This document shows positions 1-5,620 of a DNA stretch of 5,620 nucleotides, piece by piece. The stretch comes from an uncultured Verrucomicrobiota bacterium (GTDB taxonomy: Bacteria; Verrucomicrobiota; Verrucomicrobiia; Limisphaerales; UBA9464): NCBI GenBank assembly GCA_903864375.1, contig CAIPFS010000334.1:1-5620 (forward strand). Direction: 5' to 3'. Positions within the stretch are counted from its first letter, which is position 1. Each line of letters begins with the position of its first letter. Under the pieces are notes generated by a model, which saw only the letters and a program-made list of their open reading frames with translations, searched no databases and had not been told where the DNA came from. Position numbers and translations under genes: made by a program.

Positions 1-2
1 AC

Positions 3-539
3 CGCAGGATTCCCTCCCTGCAGACAAAGTTCGACAAGATCGTCAGCATCGAAATGCTGGAAGCGGTGGGCGATGAGTACCTGGAAGAGTGTCTTTCCAT
101 CCTTCAGTCCGTTCTCGCCCCAACAGGATTGCTGGGAGCCCAATTCATCATCTGTCCCGACAGCCGTCATGCGGACCTCCGGAATAGTGTGGACTGGATT
201 CAAAAGCACATTTTCCCGGGATCCCTACTCCTATCGCTGGATCGGACGGGAGAGGCCATCCGCCGGAGTGGCGACCTGTGGATGCACGACTTGGAAGACC
301 TGGGATTGAGCTATGCAGAGACCCTGCGCCGGTGGCGATTACGGTTCGTGGACCAACTGGACGAGGTTCGAAAGCTTGGATTCGATGATTACTTCATCCG
401 AACCTGGTCGTTTTACCTGGCCTATTGCGAGGCGGCGTTTGCCTGGCGCAACATCAGTGTGGTGCAGGCGGTTTGGAGCCGCCCCAACAACCGCCGGTTG
501 ATGACGTCGGAATCGGCAGGACCGCCCCTGTGTTCATGA
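3..539 (+). CDS. Cyclopropane-fatty-acyl-phospholipid synthase-family SAM-dependent methyltransferase, C-terminal part (5' end outside window)
   Basis: The frame is open from the first full codon at base 3 to TGA at 537-539, giving the last 178 residues of a longer protein. The N-terminal half, with the SAM-binding glycine loop, lies outside the window. Family signatures are FDKIVSIEMLEAVG (fragment residues 10-23), WIQKHIFPG (65-73), the SYAETLRRW region (103-111) and FYLAYCEAAF followed by RNISVVQAVWSRP (137-161). Known enzymes of this family transfer a methyl group from SAM to the double bond of an unsaturated acyl chain in membrane phospholipid, acting at the inner face of the cytoplasmic membrane. 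By my alignment from memory, fragment Glu20 matches E. coli Cfa Glu239 and Tyr104 matches Tyr317. Gln47 sits where E. coli has His266, so the product may not be a plain cyclopropane ring. It overlaps the next gene by four bases, implying an operon. The family is secure; the exact reaction is not. Confidence 0.87.
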   Translation, partial: RRIPSLQTKFDKIVSIEMLEAVGDEYLEECLSILQSVLAPTGLLGAQFIICPDSRHADLRNSVDWIQKHIFPGSLLLSLDRTGEAIRRSGDLWMHDLEDLGLSYAETLRRWRLRFVDQLDEVRKLGFDDYFIRTWSFYLAYCEAAFAWRNISVVQAVWSRPNNRRLMTSESAGPPLCS

Positions 540-1396
540 ATCCGTACCTTCTCCTTCCGCTGGCGGCCCTTGGTTTTGCCATCGTGGAGATGACGACCAC
601 GTGGTTCCTGGCCCGTCGCTGGTCAAATTATGGAATCGTCGATGTGGTGTGGTCGGGCGGATTCGCGGTGATTGCACTCCTGTATCTGGGAAGCGTCGCG
701 ATGAGGGACTACGACTCGACACTCAAGAGCTTCCCGGAATGGAATCCCCTTCCATCGGGCCTGTTGGTTGCCATGGTGACCTTGTGGAGTCTGAGGCTTG
801 CGTGGCATTTGGGAAGGCGGGTGGCCAGCCATCACCCGGTCGAGGATGTGCGTTATGCCCGCCTGAGGGTCAAGTGGGGAGCTGGAACGGCTCCGCGGAT
901 GTATGGATTCTTCCTCCTTCAGGGGGTGCTTCAGGTGCTCCTTTCGCTGCCCTTCCTTCTGACCTGCCTGGGCCATCCAGTAAACCGGGGAGGATGGACT
1001 CTGTCAGCTTTCCAGACGGTTGCCGTGTTGTTGTGGGTGGGCAGCCTGTTGGGCGAGTCCGTAGCCGATGCACAGCTGGCCCGTTTCCGTTCGGACCCTT
1101 CAAATCGGGGGAAGGTCTGTCAGGTGGGACTTTGGTCCTGGTCGCGGCATCCCAACTACTTTTTTGAATGGCTGATTTGGGTGTCCTACGCGATCTACGC
1201 CCTGGGATACCCCGGAGGCGGATTCTCCTTCGTCGCTCCGGGGCTGATTCTTTACTTTCTGCTCAAAGTCACGGGTATCCCCATGACGGAGGCCCTTTCC
1301 GTCGAATCCAAAGGCGAGGCCTACCGACGGTATCAGCGGACGACCAGTGCCTTTGTCCCGTGGCCGCCGCGAAAATCACCGGCTACAGCGCCTTGA
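536..1396 (+). CDS. DUF1295 family integral membrane protein (steroid 5-alpha-reductase-like / ICMT-like fold)
   Basis: This is a complete 286-residue polytopic membrane protein. I chose the ATG at 536 because it forms the ATGA overlap with the upstream stop and opens directly into a hydrophobic helix (MNPYLLLPLAALGFAIVEM). The frame is open further upstream to 425, but that stretch lies inside the methyltransferase and is not protein-like. An AGGA at 518-521 is rather distant for a ribosome site, so translational coupling is likely. DUF1295 hallmarks are VDVVWSGG (35-42), SLRLAWHLGRR (85-95), the ESVADAQLARFRSDPSNRGK stretch (174-193), WSRHPNYFFEW (202-212), LKVTGIP (243-249) and EAYRRYQRTTSAFVPWPP (261-278). 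About six to seven hydrophobic segments are visible, and the length is near the usual size. The RHPNYF motif belongs to the cofactor-binding C-terminal region of the superfamily that includes steroid reductases and isoprenylcysteine methyltransferase. DUF1295 genes often sit beside CFA-synthase-like genes, so a role in the same lipid modification is inferred; no reaction is established. Confidence 0.92.
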   Translation: MNPYLLLPLAALGFAIVEMTTTWFLARRWSNYGIVDVVWSGGFAVIALLYLGSVAMRDYDSTLKSFPEWNPLPSGLLVAMVTLWSLRLAWHLGRRVASHHPVEDVRYARLRVKWGAGTAPRMYGFFLLQGVLQVLLSLPFLLTCLGHPVNRGGWTLSAFQTVAVLLWVGSLLGESVADAQLARFRSDPSNRGKVCQVGLWSWSRHPNYFFEWLIWVSYAIYALGYPGGGFSFVAPGLILYFLLKVTGIPMTEALSVESKGEAYRRYQRTTSAFVPWPPRKSPATAP

Positions 1397-3257
1397 GCTT
1401 GGTTTCAAACCAGGTGATCTGGGGCGGCATCAAATGGTTGGTATTCACCAGGGAATAGGATTTCCTCGCCTTTTGGATGTCATTCCGCAGGAGATAGAGC
1501 TCGGCCCAGGCGTAATTCACCACCGACGCCTCGGAGGCATTCAGGCGCATGGGGTTGATGGACTTCAAAAGGCGTTCTGCCTCATCAAAACGCTGTATCT
1601 GGAGCAGGGCGAGAGCGTGATTCACCTGGAGATCGGGTTTGTTGGGAAAGGCGTTCAGCTGACGGTTCGTGAGCTTGACGGATTCCTCGGGGTTCCGACG
1701 TTCAGCGATCAGGACGGCGGCGTAGTTCATGACGTAACCATCCTTGTCGGGTTCCAGCTGGTAGGCCTTTTCGGTGGCCATGCTGAATGTTTCCATGTCC
1801 CGTGAATGATAGGCGGCCAGGGACAATTCGAACCAGTACTCGGCCTGCTTGGAGAATCCTTTTTGCAGTTTGCGCAGCAGATTTTCGGCTTCAGCGGGAT
1901 AGCCGGCCTCGCGCATCCGTCGGGCACAGTCAAACGCCAGGTAGGTTTGCTGGGCGAATCGACTTTCGACCGCATTCTTGAAGGCCTTGGAGGCGGCTTC
2001 ACTGCGGCCGGTCTGCGAATTGGCCATCCCTTCGATAAAATAGCTGTATCCATCGAGGTTTCCGCCCAAATGCTCATCCCGGCGCATGGTGATGCCCTGG
2101 CCGAAAAGGTCGTCCCACTTCTTGTCTTTCATGCGCAGTTCCGCCAGTCGGATCCAGACATCATACGAGTACCCGAAGGTGCCGGACTGTTTGTCGAGGA
2201 ATTCGATGGCGACATCACGCATTCCCAGCAGTTCATAAACGTTGGCAATGCCCACGGTCTCCTCGGCGCTGGCCGCGGGACGCGAAAACGCCTTCGCCAG
2301 CCGGGTCGCTTCGGTCCGGTTCCCCAGACTGATCAGCAATCTCCAGAGGTTGATGTGCTCAATGACCCGGTCATCATGGTGCTCCACAAGCCAATCCAGA
2401 TTCCGGCGGTAATTGACCAGGTCCTGTCCATTCAGGTTTACCAGCAGTTCCAGATGGTGGGCGGTGGCAGCGGTGACGTCATTGGTGCTGTTGAGTTCAT
2501 GGCGCATCTGCATCTGCCCGCGGGAAAGGGTGCTGGGCGGGCCCCAGCCGGCCTCCCAGGCCATGCGGTACAGGGCCGTTTCCGGTTGCTTGCCCAGCGC
2601 ATCGGGATTGAGTTGCCAGAGGGAATCAAATTCTGCCATCCGTCCCAGTCGGAAGTTGGCGCGGGCGACTGCGCCCAGGGCTGACGTGGGCAGGAGCTTG
2701 GCCTTCGATGAGGCCAGATTGGAAACATAGGCGTCCTCCTCGATCTTTTCGAGAGTCTCGGTAACGAGGGCGAGATCCGTCAGATTGGTTTTGGACAGGC
2801 CTAAAAGCCACAAGGCTCGATTGGCCGCATAACCGGAAAATTCCGGGGGCACCTGTGGAAGGGCGTTCAGGAATTGAAGCATTTCCCGGAGGAGTTCGGT
2901 ATTCCCGGGGTTGTTTTCCACCGCTGAGTGCCAGGAGACGAGAGCCTCCTTCACTTGTCCATTCTGGCTCTGTTTCTCTGCGGAGCGACGCAGCGAACTG
3001 GACTCGAGGAAGTCGAGACCACTGATCCGGACAATGGGCATATGCTCGGGGGTCACGCGCCAGAGCTTCGGCAGCAGCAACCCCAGCGATATCAAGGCCA
3101 GGACGAACAGGATGGCCGCAAACCGGAACCACCGATCATAAAAGAGCACCAGCAGCGTGGCATGCTCGTAGAACTTTGGTGGAAGTTCTTTCTGCGCATT
3201 CAGCTCGGCCTCCGGATTGGGCGGCTTTACTTCCTGGTTGGAATCGGAATCGTTCAT
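1383..3257 (-). CDS. Membrane-anchored TPR-repeat protein, paralogue B (distal copy of a tandem pair)
   Basis: This is a 624-residue protein that I cannot assign to a named family. Residues 1-44 are polar and probably cytoplasmic, 47-63 form one transmembrane helix (FAAILFVLALISLGLLL), and the remaining 560 residues are alpha-helical repeats that probably face the periplasm. The clearest TPR-like units are at about 88-121 (GQVKEALVSWHSAVENNPGN), 470-503 (ending EKAYQLEPD), 507-540, 541-570 (FDEAERLLKSINP) and 578-608. Such repeats usually bind peptides or scaffold complexes; no catalytic domain is visible. The ATG at 3255-3257 is the first in frame and precedes the anchor. A weak purine stretch (GAAGTGAG, 3261-3268 on the opposite strand) lies close upstream. 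The gene follows its paralogue after only 49 bases and so is probably cotranscribed with it. It ends at TAG (1383-1385), 14 bases inside the convergent DUF1295 gene. Existence and architecture are confident; function is unknown. Confidence 0.9.
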   Translation of the reverse strand: MNDSDSNQEVKPPNPEAELNAQKELPPKFYEHATLLVLFYDRWFRFAAILFVLALISLGLLLPKLWRVTPEHMPIVRISGLDFLESSSLRRSAEKQSQNGQVKEALVSWHSAVENNPGNTELLREMLQFLNALPQVPPEFSGYAANRALWLLGLSKTNLTDLALVTETLEKIEEDAYVSNLASSKAKLLPTSALGAVARANFRLGRMAEFDSLWQLNPDALGKQPETALYRMAWEAGWGPPSTLSRGQMQMRHELNSTNDVTAATAHHLELLVNLNGQDLVNYRRNLDWLVEHHDDRVIEHINLWRLLISLGNRTEATRLAKAFSRPAASAEETVGIANVYELLGMRDVAIEFLDKQSGTFGYSYDVWIRLAELRMKDKKWDDLFGQGITMRRDEHLGGNLDGYSYFIEGMANSQTGRSEAASKAFKNAVESRFAQQTYLAFDCARRMREAGYPAEAENLLRKLQKGFSKQAEYWFELSLAAYHSRDMETFSMATEKAYQLEPDKDGYVMNYAAVLIAERRNPEESVKLTNRQLNAFPNKPDLQVNHALALLQIQRFDEAERLLKSINPMRLNASEASVVNYAWAELYLLRNDIQKARKSYSLVNTNHLMPPQITWFETKLKAL

Positions 3258-3306
3258 ATGCTCACTTCGGGTCGCTCCTGCGCATCAAGTCATCAAAGAT
3301 TTCGTG
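3258..3306 (-). other. Short spacer between the two TPR genes
   Basis: Forty-nine bases separate the TAA of the proximal TPR gene from the ATG of the distal one. I see no hairpin, terminator or convincing promoter. The only candidate ribosome-binding element is GAAGTGAG at 3261-3268, only three bases from the start codon and weakly matching the consensus. This spacing supports cotranscription of the pair. Confidence 0.6.
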
Positions 3307-5190
3307 TTAACTTCCCGTCCGTTGGGATGTCACCAATTTTCGGTGAACGGTTTCCACCCAATTGGACTGGGGAGGCTGAAGGAAACGCAGTTGGATCCCC
3401 TGATATGCCTCCATTGCCTCCTTCTGACGCTGTTGACGGTATCTCAGTTCAAACATGGCCACCGCAAAACTCGTTGAGGTCGGTCCGTCGAGCTGCTCCA
3501 CCGGGATTTGGTTCAACAGAGCCTCCGCGTCGCTGAAACGTTCATTCTGCAGCAAGGCCATCACATAGTTGATCGCAATTCCCGGGTTATTCGGGTTATC
3601 GCGGTGCAGTCGCAGGGTCAGTTTTGCCGCAATGGAGGAGTTCGTCCGCAAGGTCAGCAGAGCGGCGGCGTAATTCATTTGTGTCGCCGGATGGTCAGGC
3701 TGCAATTCGTAAGCCTTGGACGCAGCATGGGCGGCGGTTTCGAACTCCCCGCTGGCCAGGGCCGCCAGGGTGACATTGTACCAGTAATCGGCGGTTTTTC
3801 CGGCCGCCTGCTCAAGATTGGCGACCGTCTTCTCAGCAATTTTTGGAAAGCCCAGCTGGGTGAGCCGACGGGCCACCTGAAAGCCAAGCAGGGGAATGCC
3901 GATGGGCCGCTCGGGTATCCGGGAGAATGCGTAGGCCGCTTGTTCGGGCAGATGGTAATGAAGCTGGACCAGACCCTCCAGAAACCAGGCGTATCCAACC
4001 AGTTCCAGCTCAGCGTGGGTGGTCCTTAAGTCGATGGCCAGCACCCGGATGTCATCCCACAGCCCGAGCTGCATCAAAAGATTCGCCTGAAGTGGCCAGA
4101 CCTCCCGCTCGGAGCCCAGGGCCGGGAGATGCTTCTTCATGAAATCCGCCGCATACTCCTTCAAGTCCAGGCGCATGAATGCATCGAACATGGCCCGCAA
4201 TTCGAACGGTTGAGTGGGGGGGGAGGAATAGGTTCGCGCCTGTTCTCTCGCCTCATCGGCGCGCCCGGTCTCTTCCAACAACCTCCATTCCGCAACATGG
4301 TCGATGGGCCGGTCGGCGTGGAAATCGCGCAAGGCCTTCATGGCCTGTGAAAACGTATGCCAGTCGTATTCCGCTTCGCTCACCACCAGTTGAAGTCGGT
4401 TGGCCGTGACCAAGGTGGCTGGGTTGGTTCGTGCTGCCGCCAGTTCCTGTCGAGCCTTGACGGCGCCGCCTGGAGGACCCCAGGCAGCGGCCCATGCCGC
4501 GGCGAATGCCGGTAGCTCCGGGTCCACCCGGAGCGCCGTGGGATAGCGTTGCAACCCCGCGCCAAATTCGGGGAAGTGCCGGGTGTGAAAGCAGCTTTTC
4601 AGATACAGGGCGGCATGAAAGTCGCTCAGATTGGTCTCGAGGGGCTTGAGGGTCTGCCAGACGTATTCCTGAATATCATATTTCGCGAAAAACTCGGCGA
4701 TGAGCAGCCGGTCTTCGGTGGCACCCCCGGATATCCGCAGCGTCCACATGGCCTGTCCCATCCCCATCCCCAGCCATTTGACGTCGGGCACGGGTTGATG
4801 AATCAGGGTGCGGATCAACCCCACCCCATGATCATGGTCCGCCAGATTTTTGTAGAGTGCCTGCCGCCAGGTGACGATGGCTTCCTCCGTCCTTCCCTCG
4901 CTGTCCAATCTTCGGGCGGTCCGTGCCAGGTTCTTGCTTTCAAGCTTCGCCAGCAGACTGATCCGAATGATCGGACGAAAATCCTTGGGGGACGTGCGCA
5001 GGAAGGGGGGGAGTGAAATCCCGACCAGCAGCAATGCCAGAAGCATCAGAATGGCCGCGACCCGGAAATGGCGTTCATGGACGAACTGCCGGACAAAACT
5101 CGACGATTCCACCAGCTCCGAGAGCCGTGGCAGCTCTTCGACGCGCTCCTGGTCCGAGCGATCAGGAAAGAGTGAGGGGTCTGGCTTCAT
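3307..5190 (-). CDS. Membrane-anchored TPR-repeat protein, paralogue A (proximal copy of a tandem pair)
   Basis: From the ATG at 5188-5190 this encodes 627 residues, nearly the same length as the next gene. Residues 1-41 are charged and probably cytoplasmic, 42-60 are a transmembrane helix (FRVAAILMLLALLLVGISL), and the rest is helical repeats, probably periplasmic. TPR-like units are clearest at about 88-116 (GRTEEAIVTWRQAL), 467-500 (SKAYELQPDHP), 503-537, 537-566 (RFSDAEALLNQIP) and 573-603. The frame continues open upstream to 5409. That extension runs into the isomerase gene, is not protein-like and would bury the anchor, so I rejected it. No good Shine-Dalgarno site precedes 5190. Shared motifs with the downstream copy include FRxAAIL before and in the membrane helix, RIS just after it (75-77), AWxAxWGPP (232-240), YELQPD (494-499) and PPQxxWxET (606-614). 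The gene contains C8 and C7 homopolymer runs. No enzymatic domain is recognised; a scaffolding or assembly role is only a general inference from TPRs. Confidence 0.9.
   Translation of the reverse strand: MKPDPSLFPDRSDQERVEELPRLSELVESSSFVRQFVHERHFRVAAILMLLALLLVGISLPPFLRTSPKDFRPIIRISLLAKLESKNLARTARRLDSEGRTEEAIVTWRQALYKNLADHDHGVGLIRTLIHQPVPDVKWLGMGMGQAMWTLRISGGATEDRLLIAEFFAKYDIQEYVWQTLKPLETNLSDFHAALYLKSCFHTRHFPEFGAGLQRYPTALRVDPELPAFAAAWAAAWGPPGGAVKARQELAAARTNPATLVTANRLQLVVSEAEYDWHTFSQAMKALRDFHADRPIDHVAEWRLLEETGRADEAREQARTYSSPPTQPFELRAMFDAFMRLDLKEYAADFMKKHLPALGSEREVWPLQANLLMQLGLWDDIRVLAIDLRTTHAELELVGYAWFLEGLVQLHYHLPEQAAYAFSRIPERPIGIPLLGFQVARRLTQLGFPKIAEKTVANLEQAAGKTADYWYNVTLAALASGEFETAAHAASKAYELQPDHPATQMNYAAALLTLRTNSSIAAKLTLRLHRDNPNNPGIAINYVMALLQNERFSDAEALLNQIPVEQLDGPTSTSFAVAMFELRYRQQRQKEAMEAYQGIQLRFLQPPQSNWVETVHRKLVTSQRTGS
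4216..4223. repeat. Homopolymer tract G8 (C8 in the coding strand) inside paralogue A
   Basis: Eight consecutive G on the plus strand read as TCC-CCC-CCC in the minus-strand gene and encode Ser323-Pro324-Pro325. The frame is intact on both sides. Gain or loss of one base would truncate or frameshift the protein about halfway along. It could be a slippage site or simply a proline-rich linker. Confidence 0.9.
5005..5011. repeat. Homopolymer tract G7 (C7 in the coding strand) at the end of the anchor of paralogue A
   Basis: Seven consecutive G on the plus strand encode the Leu60-Pro61-Pro62 junction directly after the transmembrane helix. A one-base slip here would remove the whole periplasmic repeat domain. 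In the paralogue the corresponding position (LLLPKL) has no such tract. Confidence 0.9.
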
Positions 5191-5281
5191 GAAGGGAGGG
5201 GTGATCTCGAAGGAATTGGGTTCCGAGCGGAGACATCTTAGGGACCAAACGCTTTCGAAAAAGCCAATTTCCAGCCAAACG
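5191..5281 (-). promoter_or_regulatory. Intergenic region upstream of the TPR pair, with a possible weak promoter
   Basis: These 91 bases separate the isomerase stop from the TPR start and are more AT-rich than their surroundings. Read on the minus strand, a TAAGAT (plus-strand 5235-5240) resembles a -10 box. A TTGGCT (5262-5267) resembles a -35 box, but the 21-base spacer is too long for a standard housekeeping promoter. A small hairpin, GCTTT-TTCG-AAAGC (5251-5264), lies 17 bases after the isomerase stop and has no following T-run. A 7-base direct repeat CCAAACG occurs at 5245-5251 and 5275-5281, 30 bases apart. The genes could equally be read through as one operon. Confidence 0.2.
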
Positions 5282-5620
5282 TTAATTCGTTTTCCGTCCC
5301 GGGTACTCGATTTGAAGCACTTCGGTGAATCCGCTGGCCTGGACGGGGCTGGGTTCCAGTGAGGCGGGAACCAGACCGAACTGACCCGGGCCCAGATCCA
5401 AGACTTCACCCCCGCCAGTCAATCGCAGTCGACCTGAAATCACCGACCAGATGGTCATTTTGCCCTGACTGGATGGGATGGACGCGGTTCCGGGTTGCAA
5501 TCGCAACTGCCGGATCTGGAAGAGGGGGTCATCCACCATGTTGCGGATGCTCAATCCTTCGCTCGCCTCGGTCCAGGGGGATCGAACCAGATCCGGCTCA
5601 TAATCCTCGAAATGGATGGC
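5282..5620 (-). CDS. manA: Probable class I mannose-6-phosphate isomerase, C-terminal part (5' end outside window)
   Basis: The frame is open from the window edge to TAA at 5282-5284, giving the last 112 residues of a longer protein. It begins AIHFEDYEPDLV, which resembles the linker into the C-terminal domain of type I phosphomannose isomerases. It continues with a beta-rich cupin-like fold: FQIRQLRLQPG (35-45), TIWSVISGRLRL (57-68), the GEVLDLGPGQFGLVPAS turn (71-87) and a final TEVLQIEYPGR (99-109). The full enzyme interconverts mannose-6-phosphate and fructose-6-phosphate in the cytoplasm, feeding GDP-mannose and polysaccharide synthesis or mannose use. Its zinc ligands are in the N-terminal part and cannot be checked here. 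A TTG at 5552-5554 could be read as an internal start, but the open frame and conserved sequence upstream argue that this is just the middle of the gene. Another sugar-related cupin protein is the main alternative. The gene lies 91 bases before the TPR pair on the same strand. Confidence 0.68.
   Translation of the reverse strand, partial: AIHFEDYEPDLVRSPWTEASEGLSIRNMVDDPLFQIRQLRLQPGTASIPSSQGKMTIWSVISGRLRLTGGGEVLDLGPGQFGLVPASLEPSPVQASGFTEVLQIEYPGRKTN

Noticed and set aside
425..535. Upstream extension of the DUF1295 protein by 37 residues
   Set aside because: It lies inside the methyltransferase coding region. The start at 536 gives the normal hydrophobic N-terminus and an ATGA overlap.
601..1167. 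188-codon open frame on the plus strand within the DUF1295 gene
   Set aside because: It is out of frame with a confidently identified family protein, and its Gly/Ser/Pro-rich translation is typical of a GC-rich shadow frame.
1806..2684. 292-codon open frame on the plus strand opposite the distal TPR gene
   Set aside because: It is a shadow of the minus-strand gene. It has no start-site context and no recognisable domain, while the opposite strand encodes a protein with clear homology to its neighbour.
4549..5016. 155-codon plus-strand open frame opposite the proximal TPR gene
   Set aside because: It is an antisense shadow with no domain, no ribosome site and no sign of coding constraint independent of the TPR gene.
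5251..5264. Hairpin GCTTT-TTCG-AAAGC after the isomerase stop as an intrinsic terminator
   Set aside because: The stem is only five pairs, mostly A-T, and no T-run follows it on the minus strand, so it does not meet the usual criteria.
5191..5409. N-terminal extension of the proximal TPR protein by 73 residues to an upstream ATG at 5409
   Set aside because: It overlaps the isomerase gene in another frame, has low-complexity Trp/Ser/Pro/Arg-rich sequence unlike a real protein, and the paralogue starts at the position matching 5190.
5282..5554. Stand-alone 90-residue cupin protein starting at TTG 5552-5554
   Set aside because: The frame stays open to the window edge, and the added residues (AIHFEDYEPD) match the linker of a larger isomerase, so this is the tail of a longer gene.

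Overview
The window is a moderately GC-rich, densely coded bacterial segment with five protein-coding genes, two of them cut by the window edges. No rRNA, tRNA, CRISPR array, insertion sequence or transposase was seen. The organism cannot be fixed from this sequence. Weak Shine-Dalgarno sites, a class I mannose-6-phosphate isomerase-like end and large unclassified membrane-anchored TPR proteins would suit a Gram-negative environmental bacterium, possibly of the Verrucomicrobiota or a related phylum. That assignment is a low-confidence guess.

Left part, plus strand (1-1396): the 3' portion of a cyclopropane-fatty-acyl-phospholipid synthase-family SAM-dependent methyltransferase is followed, with a 4-base ATGA overlap, by a complete DUF1295 membrane protein of the steroid 5-alpha-reductase-like / isoprenylcysteine-methyltransferase-like fold. 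The two are almost certainly one translationally coupled unit and probably modify membrane lipid acyl chains. The methyltransferase appears to carry Gln where characterised cyclopropane synthases have a bicarbonate-binding His.

Middle and right part, minus strand (1383-5620): reading leftward, the 3' end of a probable class I mannose-6-phosphate isomerase (C-terminal cupin-like domain) is followed after 91 bases by a 627-residue membrane-anchored TPR protein. After a further 49 bases comes a second TPR protein of 624 residues. The two TPR proteins are collinear paralogues: a short cytoplasmic tail, one transmembrane helix and about 560 residues of helical repeats, sharing motifs throughout. 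They look like an old tandem duplication, and their function is not recognisable.

The two units converge: the DUF1295 gene and the second TPR gene overlap tail to tail by 14 bases, with no visible intrinsic terminator between them. The main point of interest is the tandem pair of uncharacterised, probably periplasm-facing TPR scaffold proteins. I see no defence, mobile or RNA-based system here.
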